Origin: Pyrenochaeta sp. MPI-SDFR-AT-0127
Taxonomy: Eukaryota; Ascomycota; Dothideomycetes; Pleosporales; Cucurbitariaceae
DNA length: 64,000 nucleotides
Direction of reading: 5' to 3'
Assembly: GCA_020747015.1 (NCBI GenBank)
Contig: JAGTJM010000017.1
Coordinates: forward strand, 661,169 to 725,168
In this document: in pieces, positions 1-10,854 of the stretch
Numbering within the stretch: position 1 is the stretch's first letter
Layout: each line of letters starts with the position of its first letter
The notes under the pieces: model-generated
What the model was told of the DNA's origin: nothing
The model's database searches: none
The model's input: the letters and a program-made list of their open reading frames with translations, nothing else
Made by a program: the position numbers and the translations under genes

Positions 1-881
1 AGCAAAGAAGTGAAGTTGAGACACAGCCTGGTGTCGTGACATATTTGGGGCTTGCCATTGCGAGGTTGCATATAGAGAACCTTGTCGGAAATTGAGTGAG
101 ATGGTGAAACTCCACTAATTTTGCGTAAGTTATTATTTGCGAAGATCTTCAATGTTCATACCTCTTCCTGTGTTCCATCGTTCAAGAAGATTGTGGCATT
201 GTCAACGTTGATATCTTTCAACCTCACGTCAACAACCTTAGCCTTCAAGCTTCCAGCTGCCTTATGATTTAGAAGGTCCAAATCAGGCGTTGGTAAGCAT
301 TGAACTTTGTCGGCCCCACCATCCTTGATTCCCCAGGTAAACTGGTGAAACAGATCACGCTGGTAGCGCTGAACGAGTATTGTCCAAGCCGTGAGAAGGG
401 TGTCTAGGACCGCATCTGTTGCCAAGTCGCCTGGAAACGGTATTGACACCTCGTTCGAGAGGGGAACACGAGAATCTGATTTGGCGACATCGTTCTTGTC
501 TGCTCTCTTCTCCTCGGTCTTTACGATGCCATTGCCTTGCACCTTCACCTCAGTAGGCTCCTTCGGGACTCCGCTGAACCGCACCATGTGTTCACCATTT
601 GGTAGATGCATCTTGTCCCGCGGATTGTATTGTTTGCTCTTGTTCCTTTTATGTTGGTGCTCGGCTCTTGACAGAGGAGTAGTGAAGGAGTGTGGGTCTT
701 GTTGAGTCTGGCGATTCAAGTCCCAGGTCTTTTCATAAAAAGGGCCAAGCATCGCAAAAGATTTGTGCTCATCAAGCCCTCCACCAGAGCTTTCCGTCTC
801 ACATGAAAAGATAGCTCTCCACACACCATGCCGGGATGATGCTCCGTCACTGCTTGTGCTAATCCACCTCGGCCAAGCCAT
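1..881 (-). CDS. Siderophore-type non-ribosomal peptide synthetase, N-terminal part (NPS6/SidD type suspected)
   Basis: Partial gene running off the left edge. The ATG at 881 has G at -3 and +4. Exon 1 is 881-162, an intron with GTATGA donor and TAG acceptor covers 161-115, and exon 2 (114-1) stays open to the edge. The first ~140 residues are low-complexity. Residues ~150-240 (around LLTAWTILVQRYQRD and FHQFTWGIKDG) and exon 2 (SLNFRQGSLYATSQWQ, then PNMSRHQAVSQL) read like the start of a fungal siderophore NRPS adenylation region. No catalytic core motif (A3, A5, T or C) lies inside the window. The neighbours (ABC exporter, SidF-type acyltransferase, SidI-type ligase) and five iron-GATA sites upstream point to an extracellular coprogen/fusarinine synthetase such as NPS6/SidD. 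A SidC/NPS2-type enzyme cannot be excluded. A later start such as the ATG at 752 is possible. Confidence 0.66.
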
Positions 882-2278
882 CCCATTTCGAGCGTCCAGC
901 CGCCGGCGTCATCTTTTCCCACGCTACGATGGCAGGGCCTGACCCCTCCACGCCGTCGTTCGCGTGTCCAAGGTGGACGGTTCATGCTCTAACGTAAGTG
1001 CCTAGGAAAAAGCCCTTGCGAACGCAATACCGAGGTTTAGTCGTAAAGAAAACCTAACACCCCCGCGCTACACACTCCACAATTAGCGGATCAGATAAAC
1101 ATCAGCGGAAAAGATGGTGCCACTAGCTGCATCTGATAACTCTGGCTGTACGGCACCATTCGTTGGCCTCCCTGAGCGGAGCTGCCTGTTGTGGTGGAGT
1201 CAGGGATCAGCTGCTGCAGGGTGACATCAAGGGTCTGCAGATCCTTTTTCATCTGATAACGGCCGATTCTCGGAGCCAAAATTGGCGAGCAATTATGGGC
1301 ATGGGTCGCACTTTCTGGACCGCTCCATCGCACTATGAACCGCTCGAGGTTGACCTGCATCAAATGACGAGGACTTCCCGGATGCCACAAAAGGCCCGAT
1401 CCAGTGGTGATGAGCGCTGCACGCGATGTGTTAGTCGTGTGCATGGCAGGCATCAGAAGCGATGATGCGCCGATCGCGGTCCGCGGCAACTCGAAAGTGA
1501 AGCATTCAGCCGATGAAAAGAAGAAATTTTTATCAGATCTTGTACATAACACCCCTGCATTTATTGCTATTGGTGGCGGCCGTGTCTAGACCGTAGGATT
1601 ACGGGAAGGCATTCGCTTGCTGCGGATCTGATAAACCTTATGACAGATGCGAGGGGGAGGCACGGCACCACGGCAAAGGCGTTGCCATAGGCCGGTGTTG
1701 TGAGAGCGCCCTTGATGTGTGTGGCTTGATCCAGGGTCTGGCGTGCGGACTTAGTGTGATACCATTGTTGTTCCGCGTCAAGGAGCAGATCGACCGTTTT
1801 GGCACTGTCAATCGTCGATGTCGTAAGTGTATACGCCAGCACACCAAGGGTTCGAAACTTGGGCGTGCGCGGCCGGATTCTGCTCAATTTGAGCTGTCAA
1901 AAAGAAAATTCGTGGAGACCCACCCAGTGCCGCGTGCAATATCATACATGTCTCTCAACCTCGTATTGATCTTGTGCAAGTTCCTCTCCCAGTGACTATT
2001 CCGGAGGAATCATATCAGAAGCTTACTACACAGATCACTCCTCTGCGCCACTGTCAGACTAGGCGCTTCAGCGGCAGTCAGAACCCTGGAGTGAGCGGGC
2101 GACACCTGCATTGTGAGACCTTCCAGTACCAGACACAGCGAACGCCATCTGCAAATTACGGACCGAGTACTCTCACAGTGAGTGGGATGCGTGCATCGTT
2201 GGTCACGTCCCGTAAGCATACTTCCGGTCGACTGACTTGTGGATCACAGCTCGCTTAGCGCGGTGTTGGCCACTCATT
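882..2278. other. Shared divergent promoter region of the NRPS and GNAT genes
   Basis: About 1.4 kb between two divergent gene starts. The short open frames here overlap one another on both strands and resemble no family I know, so I treat it as non-coding. It holds five iron-GATA-factor sites. Their position fits control of the NRPS on the left, the acetyltransferase on the right, or both. Confidence 0.6.
1090..1634. promoter_or_regulatory. Cluster of five iron-GATA-factor (SreA-type) binding sites
   Basis: Exact matches to ATCWGATAA, the consensus for the iron-sensing GATA repressors SreA/Sre1/Urbs1, lie at 1090-1098 (+), 1131-1139 (+), 1251-1259 (+), 1530-1538 (-) and 1626-1634 (+). The first is preceded by GG, giving GGATCAGATAA, a form that recurs at 11222, 11279 and 11604. 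Five hits in 545 bases is far above chance. Repression under iron sufficiency is the known role of this motif; binding here is inferred. Confidence 0.82.
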
Positions 2279-3041
2279 ATGGGTTATGTGGTTCTCCCGG
2301 CAGTCGTAAAGGATATCAGTGCCGTATACGATGCGTATTTCGCAGCTTTCAAAAATAGCCCTGTCACGCGGGCATTTTTCCCCTCGGCGACTCAAGAAGA
2401 CCTGACGAATCCCGAGTCTGAGTTTAGGTAGGCGTCGTGCTTATTCGAAGCCGTTGAGCAAGTGAGCATGATGCTAATTGGCGTGAAGGAAAGGGCATAC
2501 TGCGCATATTTTCCAGTACTGGCAAGAAAGTTCGACGCAATACACTCTGAAATGTGTTGATAGCGAGACCGGCCAAATAGTCGGTATGGCGCTTTGGGAC
2601 GTCTATCTCACGCCCAGTGACTGGAAGAAAGGCGAAATTACTTGGCTGCAAGGAAAAGAAAGGGAACGTGCCGAAGCATTAGTGTCACCGCTTTGGAATG
2701 CAAGAGAAAAAATGTGGTTAAATCAGAAATATCTGTACTGCCACGTCATTGCTGTGCACCCAAGCTTCCAACGAAGGGGAATTGGAGAGCTACTGTTCAG
2801 GTACGGAATAGATATAGCGCAGGAGACTGGACTACCCATATACATAGAGAGCTCAAAGGAGGCAGAGAGATTGTATGAGAAGATGGGCTCCAGGCGACTG
2901 AAAGAAAGACCAATCCACAGACCGCAAGACTTGTGGCTGGAGGACGACCGTGATACCAGGGAAGATCGTGAGATAGCTTTGTTCGTTTGGATACCAGAAG
3001 GCGGAAGTGGAAAGCTACCAAATGCTGCAATACTAGCGTAG
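2279..3041 (+). CDS. GNAT-family N-acetyltransferase
   Basis: Two exons: 2279-2427 and 2489-3041, with an intron of 61 bases (donor GTAGGC, branch-like GCTAAT, acceptor AAG). The acceptor was chosen because it joins the frames as R-KGHTAHIFQYWQESSTQY with no stop. The product is 233 residues. The acetyl-CoA-binding core is clear near residues 150-195: strand YLYCHVIAVHP, then the pyrophosphate loop QRRGIGELLF (R-x-x-G-I-G), then a helix and KEAERLYEKMG. The fold is that of fungal small-molecule GNAT enzymes; the substrate cannot be told. It shares the iron-GATA-rich upstream region with the NRPS gene and is convergent with the ABC exporter 58 bases downstream, so it may belong to the siderophore regulon. 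It is not of the SidF/SidL type. An unrelated GNAT at the cluster edge is equally possible. Confidence 0.8.
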
Positions 3042-3099
3042 GAGCCATTGTGCTTTAATGCGATTACATTATGCTATGATATGCTATGCCCAAAACATT

Positions 3100-6000
3100 T
3101 CAACCCAACATTTGATGTAGCGCGTTGACGCGATAGCTCTCACTACGCTGAACTAGATCTTCATGCCGTCCTTGGTCAACAACCTTACCTCCTTCGATCA
3201 AGAAAATTACGTCTGCTCTAGCGATTGTCCTTAGTCTGTGTGCAATGGCAATGACAGTGACACCATGACCTTTGACAGCTCGTTCTAAACCAAGCTCAAG
3301 AGCCTTCTCGCTCTCAGCATCTAATGCACTTGTGCTTTCGTCTAGTAAAAGGAGTTTAGGCTTGCGTATCAGCGCACGCGCAATAGAAAGCCGCTGTCTT
3401 TGCCCACCAGACATTTGGCTACCATTGGCACCACACGGTGTATCATAACCTTGAGGCAGGTCGATGATAGTCTCATGTATGTTTGCCAATTTGCAAGCTT
3501 CTTGTATCTCTTCATCTGATGGATCGTGACCAGGTCTAGCTCCAAGCGACAGATTGAACTTAATGCTCCCTTGGAAGAGTACGTTATCTTGAGGTACATA
3601 CGCAATGTCATCACGGAAAGAGGTACCGTGATGTCGCGCAATATCAAGGCCATTGATGCTAATGCTTCCAGACGATGGGGAATAAAAGCGTTCGAGTAAG
3701 GCCAGAACAGTACTTTTTCCTGCACCGGAAGGACCAACCAAAGCACAGAATTGGCCAGGTTGGATTGATAGTGAGAGAGATGTGAGTACCGGAATACCGG
3801 GGCGTGCAGGGTATGAAAACCTCACATCACGGAACACAACCCCCGCCCCGCCTTGTGCAGATGCAGGAGGTGTCGAATCGGCGAGTGCTTCGACATCCTG
3901 CGCTCCTTTCTCGCTGTGATCAGGATCAGGAGATGATCTGCCAGGCTTTGTGCATGGAGAATCCTTCCCGAGCTCGACCAATCCGCATATGCGCGAGATA
4001 GCGCCCTTTGCCTTGGAAATCTCGGGTGCAAGGGTGAAGAGCTGACCCCACAGCTGTGCAGATACGAGCATAGCGATGAGAATGATGAAAAATTGGGTTT
4101 GGGAGTATCTGCCTTCGATGATGTTTTTCGAGCCCCACCAGTATGCGAAAGCGTAAATAAAGCCACCACACGAATTAGCTATTGCCAGCCAGACATTGGT
4201 CTTGAAGCTTTGTTGCACCATTTCTTTGCGTGGAGCTCTCAGTGACCGGCGATAAGTTTGTAAAATTTCGTCTTCAATAGACAAGGCGTGGACTGTTTTG
4301 ATATTTGAAACAGCCTCAATTGTAACTCCAATAGAGGATGAAAAGGCGCCTGCGTGTTTGGCCGCGAATTTGGATATGGCACGAAGCTGCATGTACCCAG
4401 CCCCCAAGAGAAGCGGGACGATGACCAGGCATACTATCGCAATTCTCCAAGCGACAACGTGAGACAGGACGATAGCAGCTATGAAGTTGACGATAACTGA
4501 GAACAGCGTGCCGATGATGGAGCCACTGAATCCAGCTAACGCATTACCGTCTTTAGTGACTATATGTAGCGTGATTATTAGTACAAGATAATTCAGGGTA
4601 ATGTGGCATGCCCATGGAGAAATATGATCACATTAACAAATTGAGAGGGTTGGGACTTACTGTACTCTAAAAGCATGTTGGGATTTCTGCCTTCCGACTC
4701 ATGCCACTGCAACGGTTGCTTCAAAAGAGCTTGCAACGACAGATTGCGCACCTTGTATATCAGTCGCTCAGAAATGAGCCCAAAGACTGCCCAGCTCGTG
4801 AAATTTGCGAGAAACTCGATGCAGGCAAGCATGAACCACAAGCCGGACAATAGCTGGCCTCGTGATCGAATGAAGTCGGGCGGATTGCACGGTGACATTG
4901 TACCCATGATGTTACCGAAGAGGAGACCAGAGCCAGAGTACTGACCTCCAACAATCAAAGCTGCGAAGAAGGCCAAGATGATGAGGAGTAAGTATGGGCG
5001 TGTTAAAGGCGCCATCGTCTTAAAAATAGAGTCCGCAACAAGGCTTCCCTGTACACTCTCTGATGACTCTGCTTGCCTCTCCTCGCTGGCGACCACAGCA
5101 CCTGACGACTGGGTGGTCAAAGCCTGCTTTTCTTCCGACAGTGCGTCTATCTCCTGCGAATCTAGGCTAGTCCGGGAGCTGTTTGCCCCGTTCTCGGTCG
5201 TATTGACTGTCTGGAGTCGCACCATGTCGGCATAAGATCCATCCAATGCCATTAGGTCGTTATGTGTGCCTTGCTCAATGATGCCCCCTTTCTTCATCAC
5301 AATGATCTTTGATGCGCTTCTGATGGTAGAGAGTCGATGAGCAATTGAGATAACAGTTCGCCCTTGAGAAGCTCGCTCGATGGCAGCCTGTATTCGTTGC
5401 TCGCTGGCTGAGTCGAGCGCTGCAGTGGCTTCATCTAGAATTAGAATTTTGGGGTCTCGGACAAGCGCACGAGCGAGAGCGACACGCTGCTTCTGGCCGC
5501 CACTGACCAGACTCCCGCTCGAGCCAACAAGTGTTGCGAAGCCATACTCCAAACGATCAATAAAGATAGCGACATCGGCCAGATCTGCAGCGTTCTGGAC
5601 TAAGCGAACAATTTCCACAACCTCCGGTCCAGCTTTCTCTGCGGCTTTAGTGAGGTCCTGCCCGCTCCTAACTTCTTCAGCAACTTGAGCTAGGGTACCG
5701 CTGAGCAATGTCGTCTCTAAATGGGAGTGGGGCGGCGAATTGACCAAACCAAGTGCAATGTTCTCTAGAATTGACCGATCAAGGAGTGAAGGCTCTTGTT
5801 GGACGAGGCTAATGAACCCGCGAAGGTTTTTGATGTTGATGTCTTTGATATTTCGACCATCAAGCAGAATGTCTCCACCTTGCGGATCATAGAAACGGGT
5901 GATCAGGCTTGCAATGGTCGACTTGCCACTTCCAGATAGACCAACAATTGCAGTTAGTTGGCCAGCATTGCACTTGAGAGATATGTTGTTTAGGACCGGG

Positions 6001-7197
6001 TGCTCAGGTCGTGAAGGATATTTAAATGCAACATCGCGAAACTCAATTGTTCCATCAATGGAAGTTGGCTTCTCGGCAGACGTCGAAGTATTGTCGATGG
6101 AAGGCTGGGTTTCAATGTCCTTTCTCAAGCGTTCAAAAGCCGCGACCGCTCCGCCAAATATAGGCAGCATGGGCGCAACCTGGCTCAACACAATAGCGCC
6201 TAGCCATGAATTAGTTTAGGATTTAATTTGATTTATGGTTACACTTACCATCGAGAAGAATGAAAGTGACCGTGTAAATTTCTCCAATAGATGCATTGCC
6301 ATTGCCTTCAAGGGCGTCGGCAACCTTGCGACTACCTTGCCAATATCCAAGAGCACTAGCTGAGAAGGCGATGAAGTAAAGCAATCCAGCTTGTACAGCC
6401 GCGACCGTGGCTTTCTTGATACCCTGGGAACGAGCACCCTCAAGGTGGTCCTTGAACTTCGCCTCCAGTCTGGAGTTGGCCCCGAGAGCATGAACAAGAC
6501 CAACATGGTTCAAAGACTCGGAAGCTATCGCGCTGGCTGATCCAAAGCAATCTGACAACTTGGAGCTGTACTTGCCGACGAAGTGGCCGCCAACAGTTGC
6601 CATGAGCAGGAAAGCAGGTATCAGAGCCACTAGCATGCCAGCAAGCTCAGCATCCTTAATGAAGCCGACGATGTATGCTGTGGCGCAGAATGATACACAT
6701 GTAAGAGCAACACCAACCTTCTCGGATGTGCCGCTTTCGATCGCCTGGATGTCGCCATTAAGTCGAGAAGATACCTCTCCCGCCTGGAGGTTGTCAAAGA
6801 AAGCCATGTCTTGTCGAAGTAGATTCCGCAAGTAGCGGTCCCGAACGCGTTGGGCTAAACGCTGTGATGCCAAGTTCCAACATACGAGGTGTATGTATAT
6901 GCATGCAAAGCTACCAATAGCAATGTAAACAAGCAGCAAAATCTTGGGCGTGATAGAGGCTTCCTCGTCCCCATTGGAGGCGGCTCCAGCTTGGTTGTTG
7001 CACGTCGCATTGTTGATTTCATCGACCAGCTGACCGAAGACAATTCCTATGAGCGGAAAGGGTATACCGGCGGCTATGGCTGCTACGAAGCCGATGCCGA
7101 TGAGCAGCTTGTCCAGCCATGTTGGGTCTGCGTAGAAGAGGAGGTGCAAGAAGCCAAAGAAGGGCTTGGATGCCTTTGCAGGCTTATTGACCTTCAT
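3100..7197 (-). CDS. Full-size ABCB-type ABC transporter, siderophore-cluster exporter (SitT-like)
   Basis: Three exons: 7197-6249, 6199-4661 and 4559-3100, with introns of 49 and 101 bases, both with GTAAGT donors. They encode 1315 residues, the usual size of a TMD-NBD-TMD-NBD exporter. NBD1 has Walker A GLSGSGKST (~403-411), signature VSGGQKQR (~548) and Walker B ILILDE (~568). NBD2 has Walker A GPSGAGKST (~1105-1113), signature MSGGQRQR (~1212) and Walker B LLLLDE (~1232). Both sites look catalytically complete. The ATG at 7197 (MKVNKPAKASKPFF) was chosen because it starts the conserved first domain; the frame stays open upstream but without family-like sequence. An ABC transporter beside the extracellular-siderophore NRPS is a known arrangement in ascomycetes. 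Export of the siderophore or of its breakdown products is inferred. One iron-GATA site lies upstream at 7508. Confidence 0.92.
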
Positions 7198-7507
7198 TGA
7201 GTCCAGGTGAGCTGCTGGGAGCGAGGATAGTCGTGTCGTTGAGACGTGGTGAGGTTTTACAAACGCGCCTGCACGAGGTATGGCAGGGCGCTGTGGCCCC
7301 TCCACGGCGCGGCGGCCAGGATCGACATAGTGCAGAGTGAGTCGTTGGCATAACGTCAACGGGTATAGTGTTACATGGGAGCAGGATGCACGATGGATGT
7401 TGGGAGCAGCCCTGTGTGGCGCTGAGTGGTGGAGCGGGAAGACGTCACGCACTAAGCGATGTCGGAAATGATACTCTAATCAGATTGAAACTAGCGCCTT
7501 CCCAAAG

Positions 7508-7516
7508 ATCAGATAA
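7508..7516 (+). promoter_or_regulatory. Iron-GATA-factor site upstream of the ABC transporter
   Basis: ATCAGATAA, exact match, 311 bases upstream of the ABC transporter ATG and just past the 3' end of the monooxygenase-like gene. Both genes run on the minus strand, so the site most likely serves the transporter. Confidence 0.75.
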
Positions 7517-7594
7517 AATTTGCTCCTTAGCGCCTGCCGCTTCCGGAAAGCTCCCTAGCTCGGGCACCCTACAGTACAGCTCACAGCTCACAGC

Positions 7595-8884
7595 TCACAT
7601 CCGGGCCTGGATCACGACGCTATTTCCTGCGTCCTCGGCCACTGACGACACCGTTTTCACAATCTCGCCAGCCATCAGACTGATGTCCTGTGCCAATGAG
7701 CGCCCGTCCTCAGCATTGGACAGCAACCACACCCGGCAGCCCTCTGCCACTGCTCCGCGCTTGAACTGTACCTCGTTGAGGCTGTCTCCTTTCTGCCGGC
7801 AGCCTAGCACGAGCGAATCCAGGCTCTGAAGCAGCTGGTTTTGCAGAACTGGGCTGGTCGCAGTGTCTCTGATGATGAAGTCTGACTGCGAGCACGCTGC
7901 GGCCGCGTCCTTGCCAATAACAACATGCAATCCATACTCACCTTTCGTCTGGACTTGCTTCTCGTACCCGCGCATGTATATACTTTGGACGAGTTCCGAC
8001 GCATCGGTGACTTTTGCCTTGTGGCCGCCTGCTGGTTTTGCCCAGATGGAGCAGAGCTGAGGCTGTGGTGGCTCCTTCTCGTTAAGCACCGTCAATGGGG
8101 CAAGCGACTCATCTTCAGTGACGATGGTGATGTTTCCGAGTCGAGGACACGAGAGCAAGTCGTCCAAGATCTCAGCCGTTGTTGGTCCAGAACCAACGAC
8201 AGAAATATTCAGCCGTGGCTCATTGGCTCCTCGCAATTCATTCCTCCTTGAGACGTACTCATTCATGGAGATAATTCGTTGTCCGCCGAGGAAGTTGACT
8301 GTAGGTAGTGGCTGCGTGGTTGTAGGGCTCTGCTTCGACGGGGAGGGCGCAACAATGTTTCTTGCTCGCACCGCATAAGTCTTGCCGCTGCTATCCTTTA
8401 CGGCAATTTTCCAGCTCCTCACAACGTCCGAGTCCGTTTCTGGGACAACGCCAACCACTTCGCTGCCATAGCGTACCTGGCTTTTGAACTGCTCGGCAGC
8501 CCACTTGAGATAATCCTCAAACTCTTCCCGTAGAGGATTCAGGCGATCCGAGTTGGCGAATTCGATCAAACGACCTCGAGCGAGGAGATAGTTGACATAG
8601 CTGAAAGAAGTCCGCGGATTGCGGAGTGTTGCGAGGTCATACATGAATGGGCTTTCCATGCGTGTTCTTGAAATGTGTGCTCCAGCATGCCTTGCTGCAA
8701 ATGATGGTTTCCGCTCGAGAAAGAGCACGTTGTGAGGCTTGCGGGCTTCGCGGTTTGCGATGGCCGTCGCTAGTTGAGCTGCACCGAAACCGATACAAAC
8801 AAAGTCGAAGGGAAGTGAGGTGCTTGCGGCGGATGTATCTGATTTTGGGTCTAATGACCTGGTGGAGTGCTCTGTTGAGGTCAT
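7595..8884 (-). CDS. Divergent L-ornithine N5-monooxygenase (SidA)-family enzyme
   Basis: Single-exon gene of 429 residues from the ATG at 8884 (MTSTEHSTRS); canonical SidA enzymes are about 500. The family catalyses N5-hydroxylation of ornithine, the first step of hydroxamate siderophore synthesis. Visible parts are an FAD-binding start DFVCIGFGAAQLA (G32-x-G34), the block MYDLATLRNP with RTSFSYVNYL (~81-100) typical of ornithine/lysine monooxygenases, and an NADPH-site VVGSGPTTAEIL (~229-240). Odd points: the NADPH loop reads GSGPTTAE where canonical enzymes have GGGQSAAE; the C-terminal ATGY motif is replaced by LDSLVLGCRQK; and the HGL-type substrate segment is not recognisable. The protein ends in ARM, which fits the loose PTS1 pattern. 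It shares a 584-base divergent promoter with the SidF-type gene. It may be a neofunctionalised paralogue rather than the housekeeping SidA. Confidence 0.82.
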   Translation of the reverse strand: MTSTEHSTRSLDPKSDTSAASTSLPFDFVCIGFGAAQLATAIANREARKPHNVLFLERKPSFAARHAGAHISRTRMESPFMYDLATLRNPRTSFSYVNYLLARGRLIEFANSDRLNPLREEFEDYLKWAAEQFKSQVRYGSEVVGVVPETDSDVVRSWKIAVKDSSGKTYAVRARNIVAPSPSKQSPTTTQPLPTVNFLGGQRIISMNEYVSRRNELRGANEPRLNISVVGSGPTTAEILDDLLSCPRLGNITIVTEDESLAPLTVLNEKEPPQPQLCSIWAKPAGGHKAKVTDASELVQSIYMRGYEKQVQTKGEYGLHVVIGKDAAAACSQSDFIIRDTATSPVLQNQLLQSLDSLVLGCRQKGDSLNEVQFKRGAVAEGCRVWLLSNAEDGRSLAQDISLMAGEIVKTVSSVAEDAGNSVVIQARM

Positions 8885-9468
8885 GATGAAAGATTGTTGG
8901 ATAGACAGACAGTCCGGTAGTGAGATGAGCGAGGTGTCACAGTCAGGTATGGAGAGAAAATACTTGAAGGCTAACGGTATGATTCTACAAAGAGCTATGG
9001 TACGATCGCAAAAAGCTTTGAAACAAATTGCAGGAGCTGACGCACTGGCCCATGATGGCAAGCTGTACCGACAGACGAACTCCCACGAAAGATGTCACCG
9101 ATTCGTAGCGTCTGCCGTATAAGCGAGTATTGCTGGTGCATGCCACATACGCCGGCGTGCATACGCTTGTGGTTGTCACACTAGTACCCACATGGCGTGA
9201 TCAGCCACCCTTTCGGAACTTTCCCTGTAAAAGACCAAGCAACCACCCTTGTCCCCAGGACATGATGCCGTTGGAGGGGGAATGTTACCCACCTAAGACT
9301 GCGTAATGCTGTGGCCGGATCTTTGCAGTTGACCTCGGCTCAAGTTACACGATACAGTCTTGTCCAATTTGAACGCCCTCAAGCTTTATGCCGCTGCTCC
9401 AGCTGCCTTGCAACCTTCCGCTATTCTCACAATAGTCTTTCGCCCTCAAAAACAGATAATCGACGGCC
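8885..9468. promoter_or_regulatory. Divergent promoter between monooxygenase-like and SidF-type genes
   Basis: 584 bases between two divergent starts. No full ATCWGATAA site is present; only a bare AGATAA core near 9453. This contrasts with the other siderophore promoters in the window. Co-expression of the two flanking genes is suggested only by the layout. Confidence 0.5.
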
Positions 9469-10854
9469 ATGGCTCAGCAGGCGAAACCAAGCGCTACCCA
9501 GGAGCCGCTCATTCTGAAGCTTCCACATCCATATCTGACAGCTTATGCGGTCACCAATGTTGCTCCAAAGGGGCAACCCACCAACAACCAGATCAGTTTT
9601 TCAGCAGCGGGCACCAGTGGTAAAGGACTGGCTCCGCCTACGCTACTGCACAATGATACTGTATCATTCACCGATATTGGTTTCTTGGCTGAGGGTGCAA
9701 TTCCGCCGAATGGAGATAATAGCTCATGGGCGCGAGCACGAAGATCGCCTTTTGTCACCGTTACCTGGACTGGAGAACGACCTTCTGTCCCGCAGCTGTG
9801 GCTCATTGCATATGCATTGGTCTCGCTGCATCCCTTGGTTGAGAATTTTCGAGTCCTCTTCTCCGGCAAAGACTCACAGGCACTAACCCAAGAGCTGCAC
9901 GTCACTGGTCTATTCCACCCTCATCCAACGGGATCCACCTCATCGAAACCCCATGACGGACACTTGCTTCTACGAAGCACTTTCTGGCAGGGCGCTGCAT
10001 CTCCCTTTGGCCCCCGTCCTGTCTGGGCACCACACCTGGATGCCGCAAACAAGCCAATCACCAGGCGCTATCCGCCGTTCCCATTCCAAAATGCACCGTC
10101 TACCCAGTTCCCGGCTCTACCACGGCACACCATGCATCCAGTCCGGGAACCAAAACCTGTGCCCGGGTCGATCATCTACAGCCGGTGGATACCACACCTG
10201 AAGGAACATTTTACGATGATCTCTCTGGATTATACCAACCCGGATCATCTCGATCGCTTCCACAATTGGCAGAATGACCCACGTGTCGCTGCTGGATGGA
10301 ACGAAACCGGGACACTGGATGAGCATCGCGAGTATCTCCGGAAGCTGCACAAGGACCCCCACGTGCTGACCATGTTCGCGGCATTCGACGACGTTTTGTT
10401 TGCATACTTTGAGGTTTACTGGGCCATGGTACGCTTATGCCGCTAATTGCTTAATTGCTTGTTTGCATCCAGGTACTGACTACAATCCTAGGAAGATCAC
10501 ATGGGGGCTCACTATCAGTCATCACCATATGACCGTGGCAGGCACTCGCTCGTCGGCGATATCAGATTTAGAGGCCCTTACCGAGTCTCAGCGTGGTGGT
10601 CTGGACTCATGCACTACATGTTCCTTGATGAGCCTAGGACTTGGAACCTGGTCGGCGAACCAGCAGCCACGAGCAGCACGGTCTTGGCATATGACTTTGC
10701 CCACGGCTTCCATGTTGAGAAGCTCATGGACCTGCCGCATAAGCGAAGTGCCCTCATGATGGTCAACAGGGAAAAGTTCTTCACACTGAGCCCTTTCGTG
10801 TGGGATGGTGAAGCCAAAGTGCGACCAAGTTTGGATGCACTTGCAAAACTGTAA
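9469..10854 (+). CDS. sidF: N5-hydroxyornithine acyltransferase, SidF type (AlcB-like GNAT)
   Basis: Exons 9469-10428 and 10492-10854, separated by an intron of 63 bases with donor GTACGC, branch-like GCTAAT and acceptor TAG; 440 residues. The N-terminal half is the variable region of fungal SidF/SidL proteins. The C-terminal half (from ~245) is the IucB/AlcB acyltransferase domain: HNWQNDPRVAAGWNE, DEHREYLRKL, then across the splice FEVYWAM-EDHMGAHY, GRHSLVGD and HKRSALMMVNREKFF. SidF transfers anhydromevalonyl from CoA to N5-hydroxyornithine for fusarinine/coprogen-type siderophores. The protein ends in AKL, a good peroxisomal PTS1, which favours SidF (peroxisomal in Aspergillus) over cytosolic SidL. 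It is divergent from the monooxygenase-like gene and upstream of the SidI-type ligase, so the activation and transfer steps sit side by side. Confidence 0.87.
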
